Source: CAIKZZ01 sp035524595 (GTDB lineage Bacteria > Pseudomonadota > Gammaproteobacteria > Steroidobacterales > Steroidobacteraceae). Taken from it: 29,078 nucleotides of DNA. Numbering within the stretch: the first letter of the stretch is position 1; each line of letters opens with the position of its first letter. Position numbers and translations under genes: made by a program. Location of the stretch: the NCBI GenBank assembly GCA_035524595.1, contig DATKOP010000033.1:1-29078 (forward strand), given 5' to 3'. Of the stretch, positions 1 to 7,185 are shown piece by piece. The notes under the pieces are model-generated. The model did no database searches, had not been told where the DNA came from, and saw nothing but the letters and a program-made list of their open reading frames with translations.

Positions 1-924
1 GGCGTGATAGAAGAGCACCTCGTCGTAGTCGTCGTTGTTGTGGAAGAACGGCACCTTGAGCGCGCCCGGGTCGGTCTCGAAGGGCCGCGGCGCGAAGGTG
101 CAGACCACGAAGCGGTCGGCGACGAAGGTGGTGTGCGCCGACGGCGGCAGGTGATAGCGGTGGCTCATCAGCGGCCGCAGGTCCCTGACGTTGATGCGGC
201 AGACCGCGAGGTCGCCGTGCCAGCCGACGGCGTCGAGCGGGTTCCACGGGAAGCGCGCGATCGAGATCTCCTGCCGCCGCTTGATGCGCACCGACCACTC
301 GCGGCTGCCGGCCGGCGCCCCGGGCGGGCCGGCGTCCTGCTGGGCGAGGAACGCGGCGTCGAGCGCCGGCACGTCGAGCATCGCCGGGTCGAAGATCGCG
401 TGCGGCCCGACCAGGCCCTTCTCGGGCAGCAGGTACGAGGCGTTGGTCGCCTCGATCAGGAGCGCGCTCACCACCCCCGCGCACTCGAGCCGCCACATCG
501 TGCCGCGCGGCAGCAGCACGTAGTCGCCGGCCGTGACCGCGAGGTGGCCGAAGTCGCAGTAGAGCGCCGCCGCGCCGCGGTGCACGAACAGCAGCTCGTC
601 GCCGTCGGCGTTGCGCACCAGGTGGTCCATCGAGGTCGCGAGGTTGAGCCAGCGCAGCCGGCAGTGGCCGTTGCCGAGCACCGGCGCCGCCTCCCAGGGC
701 GAGAACATCGGCGCGGTCAGCAGCGCAAGGTCGAGCGCGTGCGGCCGCAGCGGCCCCTCGAAGCTCGACCAGCCGGTCGGCGGGTGGCGGTGGTGGAACA
801 GGGCGGCCGGGCCGAAGAAGCCCTCCTTGCCCATCTCCCGCTCGTAGGTGCCCGGCGGCAGGTCGGCGTGCGCCTGGCGGCTCGCGGTGCCGGCGACGCG
901 CGGGTACTGGATGTAGCGCTTCAT
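1..924 (-). CDS. hmgA: Homogentisate 1,2-dioxygenase (3' end cut by window edge)
   Basis: The first 308 codons of a cupin-fold ring-cleavage dioxygenase; the C-terminus lies off the left edge. HmgA opens the ring of homogentisate to maleylacetoacetate in cytosolic tyrosine/phenylalanine catabolism, using Fe(II). The N-terminus MKRYIQYPRVAGTASRQAHA, followed by LPPGTYEREMGKEGFFGP and the HRHPPTGW stretch, is typical of the short bacterial branch. The visible part ends in FFHNNDDYDEVLFYHA, the region expected to carry a metal-ligand His and Glu. The ATG at 924 is chosen because GGAGG lies 8 nt upstream and a good promoter lies just beyond. It is divergent from the beta-oxidation genes. Family assignment rests on recognised sequence style; the decisive C-terminal metal-site residues are not all visible. 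Confidence 0.85.
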   Translation of the reverse strand, partial: MKRYIQYPRVAGTASRQAHADLPPGTYEREMGKEGFFGPAALFHHRHPPTGWSSFEGPLRPHALDLALLTAPMFSPWEAAPVLGNGHCRLRWLNLATSMDHLVRNADGDELLFVHRGAAALYCDFGHLAVTAGDYVLLPRGTMWRLECAGVVSALLIEATNASYLLPEKGLVGPHAIFDPAMLDVPALDAAFLAQQDAGPPGAPAGSREWSVRIKRRQEISIARFPWNPLDAVGWHGDLAVCRINVRDLRPLMSHRYHLPPSAHTTFVADRFVVCTFAPRPFETDPGALKVPFFHNNDDYDEVLFYHA

Positions 925-950
925 GGCGGATCCCTCCGGGGCTTCCCGGC

Positions 951-979
951 AATTTAGTTGCAACTGAAACTACTGGCAA
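951..979 (-). promoter_or_regulatory. Sigma70-type promoter of hmgA
   Basis: On the minus strand TTGCCA (979-974, 5/6 to TTGACA) is followed after exactly 17 nt by TAAATT (956-951, 4/6 to TATAAT). The predicted start near 944 gives a leader of about 20 nt that carries the GGAGG ribosome site. It is the best -35/-10 pair I found in the window. Confidence 0.65.
955..972. promoter_or_regulatory. Putative repressor operator in the hmgA promoter
   Basis: TAGTTGCAACTGAAACTA is an imperfect inverted repeat: 14 of 18 positions match its reverse complement, and it contains the perfect 10-bp palindrome AGTTGCAACT. It fills the spacer between the hmgA -35 and -10 and overlaps two bases of the -10, so a protein bound here should block RNA polymerase. 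Size and AT-rich arms resemble MarR-family operators, which control homogentisate genes in several proteobacteria. No regulator gene is in the window, so the binding protein is inference. Confidence 0.5.
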
Positions 980-1031
980 GCGAGGCCGCCGCTGGCCGGC
1001 CGCAGCCGCCGTCGTGGTAGGCCCGGGGCCC

Positions 1032-1056
1032 GCCGCCGGCGGCCGGCTGGCATAAT
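1032..1056 (+). promoter_or_regulatory. Putative fadB-like promoter (-10 CATAAT) with upstream palindrome
   Basis: CATAAT at 1051-1056 matches TATAAT at 5/6 positions in otherwise almost pure GC sequence and would start transcription near 1063, giving a leader of about 23 nt with AAGGAA before the ATG. No recognisable -35 is present; the -35 region holds the perfect palindrome GCCGCCGGCGGC (1032-1043). Confidence 0.4.
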
Positions 1057-1085
1057 CGGCGGGCGTCACGTCAAGGAATCCCCCC

Positions 1086-3203
1086 ATGAGCACGGTACTG
1101 ACGGCCCGCGAAGGGTCGGTCGCAGTCATCCGCTTCGGCGAAGCGCCGGTCAACAGCCTGGGCCACGCCACCCGCCGCGATCTCACCGCCGCGATCGACG
1201 CCGCGGTGGCCGACGAGGGGGTCACGGCGCTCGTGATCGCCGGCCGCAACGGCCTGTTCTCGGCCGGCGCCGACATCAAGGAGTTCGGCACGCCCGCGAT
1301 GCTCGGCGCGCCGAACCTGCACAACGTCATCACCGCGGTCGAGTCGAGCCCGAAGCCGGTGGTCGCGGCCATCGAGGGCAACTGCCTCGGCGGCGGCCTC
1401 GAGCTCGCGCTCGGCTGCCACTACCGGGTGGCGGCCGAGACCGCCAGGCTCGGCCTGCCCGAGGTCAAGATCGGCCTGCTGCCGGGTGCCGGCGGCACGC
1501 AGCGGCTGCCGCGCCTGATCGGCGTCGAGAACGCGATCAACGTCATCGTCGGCGGCGAGCCCGTGCCGGCGAAGCTCTTCAAGGGCAGCCCGCTGCTCGA
1601 TGCGCTGGTGGCCGGCGACCCGGTGCCGGCGGCGGTGGCGCTCGCGGCCGACAGGGCGGCCGCGCTCGCCGCCGGCGGCCGGCTGCCGAAGGCGCGCGAG
1701 CGGCAGGTGCGCGGCGCCAACACCGAGGCCCTGATCGGCTTCGCGCGCACCACGATCGGCGCGACCTTCCCGAACTTCCCGGCGCCGCTCAAGTGCCTGG
1801 ACGCGATCGAGGCCGCCGCCGGCAAGCCCTTCGACGAGGGCCTCGCGACCGAGCGGCAGCTGTTCGCCGAGCTCATGATGACGCCGCAGTCGCGCGCGCT
1901 CAGGCACGCGTTCTTCGCCGAGCGCGCCGCCGCCAAGATCCCCGACGTGCCGGACTCGACCGCGGTGCGCGAGATCCGCGCCGCGGCCGTGATCGGCGCC
2001 GGCACCATGGGCACCGGCATCGCGATCAACTTCCTGAACGCCGGCATCCCGGTGCAGCTGCTCGAGGTCGGCAAGGAGGCGCTCGACAAGGGCGTGGCGC
2101 GCATCCGCGACAACTACGCCGGCCAGGTCAAGAAGGGGCGGATGAAGCCCGAGGAGGCCGAGGCCAAGGCGTCGCTGCTCAGGCCCACGCTCGCCTACGA
2201 CGACCTCGCCCAGGCCGACATCGTCATCGAGGCGGTGTTCGAGGACATGGGCGTCAAGGAGAAGGTGTTCGCGACGCTCGACAAGGTCATGAAGCCGGGC
2301 GCGATCCTCGCCACCAACACCTCGACCCTCGACGTCGACAAGATCGCGGCGGTCACCCGCCGCCCGGCCGACGTCGTCGGCACGCACTTCTTCAGCCCCG
2401 CGAACGTCATGAAGCTGCTCGAGATCGTGCGCGGCAAGGCCACCGCCAAGGACGTGCTCGCGACCACGATGCGGCTCGCGAGGACGCTGCGCAAGACCGC
2501 GGTCGTGGCCGGCGTCTGCGACGGCTTCATCGGCAACCGCATGATCGAGCAGTACTCGCGGCAGGCGCTGTTCATGGTCGACGAGGGCGCGAGCCCGGCC
2601 GAGGTCGACGCGGCGATCGAGAAGTTCGGCTTCGCGATGGGCCCGTTCCGCATGAGCGACCTCGCCGGCAACGACATCGGCTGGCACATCCGGAAGCGCC
2701 GCGCGGTCGAGCACCCCGAGATCGTCTACTCGAAGGCCGCCGACAAGCTCTGCGAGCTCGGCCGCTTCGGCCAGAAGACCGGCGCCGGCTGGTACGACTA
2801 CAAGCCGGGCGACCGCAGCGCCTATCCGTCGAAGGTCGTCGACGAGCTGATCGTCGCGCACCGGGCCGCGATCGGCGTCAAGCCGCGCCAGCTCGATGCG
2901 CGCGAGATCGTCGACCGGCTGGTGTACGCGCTGGTCAACGAGGGCGCGAGGCTCCTCGAGGAGGGCATCGCGCAGCGGGCCTCCGACATCGACGTCGTCT
3001 ACCTGACCGGCTACGGCTTCCCGGTGTGGCGCGGCGGGCCGATGTGCTACGCCGACGAGGTCGGCGTGTACGCGGTCGCGCAGCGCATGCGCGAGCTCGC
3101 GCGCAACCGCTACGGCGACCCCGGCTTCTGGACGCCGGCGCCGCTGCTGGCGCGCCTGGCCGCCGAGGGCAAGTCGTTCAATTCCGCCGGAGCCCGCTCA
3201 TGA
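1086..3203 (+). CDS. FadB-like enoyl-CoA hydratase / 3-hydroxyacyl-CoA dehydrogenase
   Basis: A 705-residue bifunctional beta-oxidation enzyme. Residues 1-190 are a crotonase domain with oxyanion-hole sequence FSAGADIKEF and both catalytic glutamates, in GGGLELALG (E106) and LPEVKIG (E126), spaced 20 apart as in crotonase. Residues 300-480 are an NAD-binding domain (GAGTMG, 304-309) with catalytic THFFSPAN (H434) and the LLEIV glutamate. Two C-terminal dehydrogenase domains follow, the second around LTGYGFPVWRGGPM. It should hydrate trans-2-enoyl-CoA and oxidise the 3-hydroxyacyl-CoA to 3-ketoacyl-CoA in the cytosol. The ATG has AAGGAA about 8 nt upstream. The stop overlaps the next start as ATGA, so translation is coupled to the thiolase. 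Domain order fits FadB, FadJ or the peroxisomal type; which subgroup is uncertain. Confidence 0.93.
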   Translation: MSTVLTAREGSVAVIRFGEAPVNSLGHATRRDLTAAIDAAVADEGVTALVIAGRNGLFSAGADIKEFGTPAMLGAPNLHNVITAVESSPKPVVAAIEGNCLGGGLELALGCHYRVAAETARLGLPEVKIGLLPGAGGTQRLPRLIGVENAINVIVGGEPVPAKLFKGSPLLDALVAGDPVPAAVALAADRAAALAAGGRLPKARERQVRGANTEALIGFARTTIGATFPNFPAPLKCLDAIEAAAGKPFDEGLATERQLFAELMMTPQSRALRHAFFAERAAAKIPDVPDSTAVREIRAAAVIGAGTMGTGIAINFLNAGIPVQLLEVGKEALDKGVARIRDNYAGQVKKGRMKPEEAEAKASLLRPTLAYDDLAQADIVIEAVFEDMGVKEKVFATLDKVMKPGAILATNTSTLDVDKIAAVTRRPADVVGTHFFSPANVMKLLEIVRGKATAKDVLATTMRLARTLRKTAVVAGVCDGFIGNRMIEQYSRQALFMVDEGASPAEVDAAIEKFGFAMGPFRMSDLAGNDIGWHIRKRRAVEHPEIVYSKAADKLCELGRFGQKTGAGWYDYKPGDRSAYPSKVVDELIVAHRAAIGVKPRQLDAREIVDRLVYALVNEGARLLEEGIAQRASDIDVVYLTGYGFPVWRGGPMCYADEVGVYAVAQRMRELARNRYGDPGFWTPAPLLARLAAEGKSFNSAGARS

Positions 3204-4381
3204 GCCGCGAAGCCGTCATCGTCTCGACCGCCCGCACGCCACTCGCGAAGTCCTGGCGCGGCTCCTTCAACCTGAGCCACGGCGCGACGCTCGGTGGCCA
3301 CGTCGTCAAGGCCGCGATCGAGCGCGCCCGGCTCGACCCGGTCGAGGTCGAGGACGTGCTGATCGGCTGCGCCTTCCCGGAAGGCGCGACCGGCAGCAAC
3401 ATCGCGCGCCAGATCGCGCTCAGGGCCGGCTGCCCGGTCAGCGTCCCGGGCGCGACCGTCAACCGCTTCTGCTCCTCGGGCCTGCAGACGATCGCGATGG
3501 CGGCGCAGCGCATCATCGCGGGCGAAGGCGACGTGTTCGTGGCCGGCGGCGTCGAGGCGATCTCGGTGGTGCAGAACGAGGCCAACACGCACTACCTGAA
3601 GGAGCCGTGGCTCGCCGAGCACCGCCCGGACATCTACTGGAACATGCTGCAGACCGCCGAGGAGGTCGCCCGGCGCTACTCGATCAGCCGCGAGCGGATG
3701 GACGAGTACGGCGCCAGGAGCCAGCAGCGCGCCTGCGCGGCGCAGGAGGCCGGCGTGTTCGCCGACGAGATCGCGCCGATCACGGTGACGACGGCCGGCA
3801 TGGACAAGGCCACCGGCCGGCTGTACACGAAGGAGGTCACGGTCGCGGCCGACGAGGGCCTGCGCCCCGGCACGACCTACGACTCGATCAAGAACCTGAG
3901 GCCGGCGCTGCCGGGCGGCGTCATCAGCGCCGGCAACGCCAGCCAGTTCTCGGACGGCGCCGGCGCCTGCGTCGTGATGAGCGCCGAGCTCGCCGCCAGG
4001 CGCGGCCTGAAGCCGCTCGGCCGCTTCGCGGGCTTCGCGGTGGCCGGCTGCGAGCCGGCCGAGATGGGCATCGGCCCGGTGTACGCGGTGCCGAAGCTGC
4101 TGGCGCGCGCCGGGCTCAAGGTCGCCGACATCGACCTGTGGGAGCTCAACGAGGCCTTCGCGGTGCAGGTGCTCTACTGCCGCGACAAGCTCGGCATCCC
4201 GGACGAGCGCCTGAACGTCGACGGCGGTGCGATCGCGATCGGCCACCCCTACGGCATGAGCGGCCAGCGCCTGACCGGCCACGCGCTGATCGCCGGCCGG
4301 AAGCGCGGCGCGAAGCGCGTCGTGGTCACGATGTGCATCGGCGGCGGCATGGGCGCCGCCGGGCTGTTCGAGGTGCTGTGA
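3200..4381 (+). CDS. FadA-type acetyl-CoA C-acyltransferase (3-ketoacyl-CoA thiolase)
   Basis: A 393-residue thiolase that cleaves 3-ketoacyl-CoA with free CoA to acetyl-CoA plus a shortened acyl-CoA. The nucleophile is C91 in NRFCSSGLQT. The NEAF loop (ELNEAF), H349 in GHPYGMSG and the acid/base C379 in CIGGGMGAA are all present, so the site looks intact. Length is normal for FadA. The start overlaps the stop of the FadB-like gene by 4 bp, as expected for subunits of one complex made in fixed ratio. It ends 22 bp from the convergent FadI-type thiolase, across a perfect palindrome. Confidence 0.93.
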   Translation: MSREAVIVSTARTPLAKSWRGSFNLSHGATLGGHVVKAAIERARLDPVEVEDVLIGCAFPEGATGSNIARQIALRAGCPVSVPGATVNRFCSSGLQTIAMAAQRIIAGEGDVFVAGGVEAISVVQNEANTHYLKEPWLAEHRPDIYWNMLQTAEEVARRYSISRERMDEYGARSQQRACAAQEAGVFADEIAPITVTTAGMDKATGRLYTKEVTVAADEGLRPGTTYDSIKNLRPALPGGVISAGNASQFSDGAGACVVMSAELAARRGLKPLGRFAGFAVAGCEPAEMGIGPVYAVPKLLARAGLKVADIDLWELNEAFAVQVLYCRDKLGIPDERLNVDGGAIAIGHPYGMSGQRLTGHALIAGRKRGAKRVVVTMCIGGGMGAAGLFEVL

Positions 4382-4383
4382 CC

Positions 4384-4403
4384 GCGGCCGCGCGCGCGGC
4401 CGC
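4384..4403. terminator. 20-bp perfect GC palindrome between convergent thiolase genes
   Basis: GCGGCCGCGCGCGCGGCCGC fills almost exactly the 22 bp between the two stop codons and reads identically on both strands. Its position suggests a shared bidirectional terminator, but there is no T-run on either side, so classical intrinsic termination is doubtful. It might instead be a pausing site or simply GC-rich spacer. Confidence 0.35.
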
Positions 4404-5687
4404 TCAGCGCTCGACGATCGCCGTGACGCCCATGCCGCCCGCGGTGCAGACCGAGATCAGGCCGCGGCGGCCGCCGCGCTCGGCGAGCAGCTTGGCCAGC
4501 GTCGCGACGATGCGCGCGCCGGTGGCCGCGAACGGGTGGCCGACCGCGAGGCTCGAGCCGACCACGTTGAGCCTGGCGCGGTCGATGGCACCGAGCGGCG
4601 CCGCGAGCCCGAGGCGGTCGCGGCAGAACTCGGCCGACTCCCAGGCGGCGAGCGTGCACAGCACCTGCGCCGCGAAGGCCTCGTGGATCTCGTAGTAGTC
4701 GAAGTCCGCGAGCCCGAGCCCGGCGTCCTTCAGCATCATCGGCACCGCGTAGGCCGGCGCCATCAAGAGGCCCTCCTTCTTCACGAAGTCGACCGCGTGC
4801 GCCTTGGCGTAGCTGAGGCGCGCGAGCACCGGCAGGCCGCGCGCGCGCGCCCAGTCCTCGCTCGCGAGCAGCACCGCCGCCGCGCCGTCGGTGAGCGGCG
4901 TCGAGTTGCCGGCGGTCAGCGTCCCGGCCGGCGAGCGGTCGAACGCCGGCTTCAGCTTCGCGAGCTGCTCGACCGAGCTGTCCGGGCGCAGGTTGTTGTC
5001 CTGCTTGAGGCCGTGGTACTCGACCAGCAGGTCGCGGTAGAAGCCGGCCGCGTAGGCCGCGGCCGCGCGCCGGTGGCTCTCGCAGGCGAGCTCGTCCTGC
5101 GCCGCGCGGCTGATGTGCCAGGCCTGCGCCATCCGCTCGCAGGCCTGGCCCATCGACAGCCCCGTGCGCGGCTCGTTGACCGACGGCGCCACGGGCCTGA
5201 AGAACGAGGGCCTGAGGCGCAGCCAGGGCGCGAGGCGCGCGCCGAGCGTGCGGCCGCGCGCGCTCTCGAGCAGCAGCTGCTGGTAGGGGCGGGCGTAGAC
5301 GATCGGCGCGTCGCTGACCGAGTCGACGCCGCAGGCGATGCCGCTGTCGACCTGGCCGAGCGCGATCTTGTTGCCGACCAGGATCGCGGCCTCGAGGCTG
5401 GTGCCGCAGGCGCGCTGCAGGTCGAGCGCCGGCGTCTCGGCGGCGAGGCCCGAGCCGAGCACGCTCTCGCGCACCAGGTTCCACTGGCTCGAGTGCTTCA
5501 TGACCGCGCCGCCCGCGACCTCGCCGAGGCGGACGCCCGCGAGCCCGAAGCGCGCGACCAGGCCGGCGAGCGCGGCGGTCAGCATCTCCTGGTTGCCGAC
5601 GTCGGCGTAGGCGCCCATGCCGCGCGCGAACGGGATGCGGGTGCCGCCGAGGATCGCGACGCGACGGACCTGGGTGCCAACGAGCAT
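4404..5687 (-). CDS. FadI-type acetyl-CoA C-acyltransferase
   Basis: A 427-residue thiolase of the longer FadI / trifunctional-protein beta-subunit kind. It opens VRRVAILGGTRIPFARGMGA and carries C94 in QRACGTSLEA, the EIHEAF loop, H384 in GHPFAATGAR and C414 in SVCTAGGMGVTA, so it should be active. The region between the active Cys and the NSTPLTDGAAA segment is longer than in the neighbouring FadA type, as expected for the family. The ATG at 5687 is preferred over upstream possibilities because GGAGA precedes it and the thiolase fold begins directly after; the upstream extension is Arg/Ala-rich noise. It is divergent from the MATE gene (103 bp) and convergent with the FadA-type gene. No FadJ-like partner follows downstream, so its own alpha subunit, if any, is elsewhere. 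Confidence 0.92.
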   Translation of the reverse strand: MLVGTQVRRVAILGGTRIPFARGMGAYADVGNQEMLTAALAGLVARFGLAGVRLGEVAGGAVMKHSSQWNLVRESVLGSGLAAETPALDLQRACGTSLEAAILVGNKIALGQVDSGIACGVDSVSDAPIVYARPYQQLLLESARGRTLGARLAPWLRLRPSFFRPVAPSVNEPRTGLSMGQACERMAQAWHISRAAQDELACESHRRAAAAYAAGFYRDLLVEYHGLKQDNNLRPDSSVEQLAKLKPAFDRSPAGTLTAGNSTPLTDGAAAVLLASEDWARARGLPVLARLSYAKAHAVDFVKKEGLLMAPAYAVPMMLKDAGLGLADFDYYEIHEAFAAQVLCTLAAWESAEFCRDRLGLAAPLGAIDRARLNVVGSSLAVGHPFAATGARIVATLAKLLAERGGRRGLISVCTAGGMGVTAIVER

Positions 5688-5737
5688 GGGGAGTCTCCGG
5701 GAGCTGGGGGGGCGCCGCGCCTGGCGGGAAACTCTCT

Positions 5738-5743
5738 TAGAAT
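5738..5743 (+). promoter_or_regulatory. Putative -10 element (TAGAAT) of the MATE gene
   Basis: TAGAAT matches TATAAT at 5/6 positions, the only such hexamer in the 103-bp divergent gap. The predicted start near 5750 gives a leader of about 40 nt. No convincing -35. Confidence 0.35.
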
Positions 5744-5790
5744 GCCACCGCCCGCCCGCGGCCGTCACGGCCGCCCCGCACCGGACCGCC

Positions 5791-7161
5791 ATGCCCGCGA
5801 CCGCCCAGGCGCCCCGACCCGAGAGCCCCGCGGCGAGCGCGCGCGCGATCCTGAGCCTCGGCCTGCCGCTCGTGGTCGGCGGGCTGTCGGTGGCGGGCCT
5901 GAGCCTCGCCAACACGCTGATCGCGGGCCACTACAGCTCCGCGGCGCTGGCGGCGGTCGCGGTCGGCTCGAGCTACTACGTGATGTTCGCGAACTTCGGC
6001 ACCGGCACGATGCTGTCGCTGGCGCCGCTGGTCGCGCACGCCTACGGCGCGGGCGCGGCGGCCCGGGTCGGCGACTACGCGCGCCACGGCGGCTGGATCG
6101 CGCTCGGTCTCGCGGCGCTGCTGCTCGCCGGGCTCGGCGCGGCGCGGCCGGTGTTCGCCTGGATCGGCACCGACCGCTCGGTGGTCGCCGACGCGGTCGC
6201 CTACGTGCGCGCGCTCGCGTTCGGCATGCCGGCGTTCCTCGGCTTCCAGGCGCTCCGCTACGTCAGCGACGGCGTCGGCCGCACGCGGCCGATGATGGTG
6301 ATCGCGACGCTCGGCCTCGCGACCAACGTGCTCTGCAACTGGCTGCTGGTGTTCGGCCACGCGGGACTGCCGGCGCTCGGCGCGACCGGCTCGGGCGCCG
6401 CGACCTCGATCGCCCAGTGGGTGATGTTCGCGGCCATGTACCTGCACGTGCGGCGCCACCCGGCCTACCGGCCGTACGCGATCTTCGCGGGCCCCGCCCG
6501 GCCCGAGCTGCGGCGCATCGCCGAGATCCTGCGGCTCGGCCTGCCGATGGGCGGCAGCCAGGTGGCGGAGAGCGCGCTCTTTTCGGCCGCCGGCCTGATG
6601 ATGGGCACGCTCGGCGCCACGATAGTCGCCGCGCACCAGATCGCGCTCAACTACGCCTCGTTCACGTTCATGGTCGCGGTGGCCTTCGCCGGCGCGACCA
6701 CGATCCACGTCGGCCACGCGTTCGGCCGCGGCGACCGCGCCGCTGCGCGCCGCGCGGGCTTCACCGGCATCGCGCTGTGCGCGCTGCTGATGCTCGGCTC
6801 GGCGCTCGTCGTGACCGTCGGGCGCAGCGGCGTCGCCGGGCTCTACAGCCGCGACCCGGCGGTGGCCGGCCTCGCGGCGCGCCTCCTGCTGATGGTCGCG
6901 GTGTTCCAGGTCTCGGACGGCCTGCAGGTCGGCGCGATGGGCGCGCTGCGCGGCATCAAGGACACGCGCGTGCCGTTCGCGATCACGATCGTCTCGTACT
7001 GGCTGGTCGGCTTCCCGGTCGCCTACGTGTTCGGGCTCGCGCGCGGCGGCGGCCCGGTCGCGGTCTGGTCGGGGCTGATCGCGGGGCTCGCGGTCTCGGC
7101 GCTCGCGCTCAACGCGCGCTACGCGCTGCGCTCGCGGCGCCTGCTCGCCGCGGGCCTATAA
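5791..7161 (+). CDS. MATE-family multidrug/cation antiporter
   Basis: A 456-residue inner-membrane protein, nearly all hydrophobic, with about 12 predicted membrane segments in two similar halves. Family signs include LGLPLVVGGLSVAGLSLANT at residues 20-40, a GxGxG-rich loop (ALGATGSGAATSIAQW), the second-half LRLGLPMGGSQVAESALF and ALRGIKDTRVPF near the end. MATE proteins export cationic drugs or metabolites in exchange for Na+ or H+; the substrate here is unknown. The ATG at 5791 starts just before the first helix but has no clear Shine-Dalgarno sequence. Upstream in-frame codons give only Arg/Pro-rich sequence overlapping the thiolase promoter region. The stop codon lies inside a perfect TATAAT that probably serves the next gene. 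Confidence 0.9.
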   Translation: MPATAQAPRPESPAASARAILSLGLPLVVGGLSVAGLSLANTLIAGHYSSAALAAVAVGSSYYVMFANFGTGTMLSLAPLVAHAYGAGAAARVGDYARHGGWIALGLAALLLAGLGAARPVFAWIGTDRSVVADAVAYVRALAFGMPAFLGFQALRYVSDGVGRTRPMMVIATLGLATNVLCNWLLVFGHAGLPALGATGSGAATSIAQWVMFAAMYLHVRRHPAYRPYAIFAGPARPELRRIAEILRLGLPMGGSQVAESALFSAAGLMMGTLGATIVAAHQIALNYASFTFMVAVAFAGATTIHVGHAFGRGDRAAARRAGFTGIALCALLMLGSALVVTVGRSGVAGLYSRDPAVAGLAARLLLMVAVFQVSDGLQVGAMGALRGIKDTRVPFAITIVSYWLVGFPVAYVFGLARGGGPVAVWSGLIAGLAVSALALNARYALRSRRLLAAGL

Positions 7162-7162
7162 T
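7134..7162 (+). promoter_or_regulatory. Putative DUF885-gene promoter: consensus TATAAT overlapping the MATE stop codon
   Basis: TATAAT at 7157-7162 is a perfect -10 hexamer; its bases 7159-7161 are also the TAA stop of the MATE gene. A start near 7169 would leave a 17-nt leader bearing GCGGAGG. No -35 is visible; instead GCGGCG(N6)CGCCGC forms an inverted repeat at 7134-7151. Confidence 0.5.
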
Positions 7163-7185
7163 CGGGCCCGGTCGCGGAGGTCCCC

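Noticed and set aside
4..957. A plus-strand frame of 317 codons at the left edge
   Set aside because: Composition is shadow-like and the minus strand encodes homogentisate dioxygenase with its own promoter and ribosome site.
1793..3199. In-frame N-terminal extension of the FadA-type thiolase into a long fused protein
   Set aside because: The extension is out of frame with the FadB-like gene and consists of Arg/Gly-rich shadow sequence. The ATGA overlap at 3200 is the normal start.
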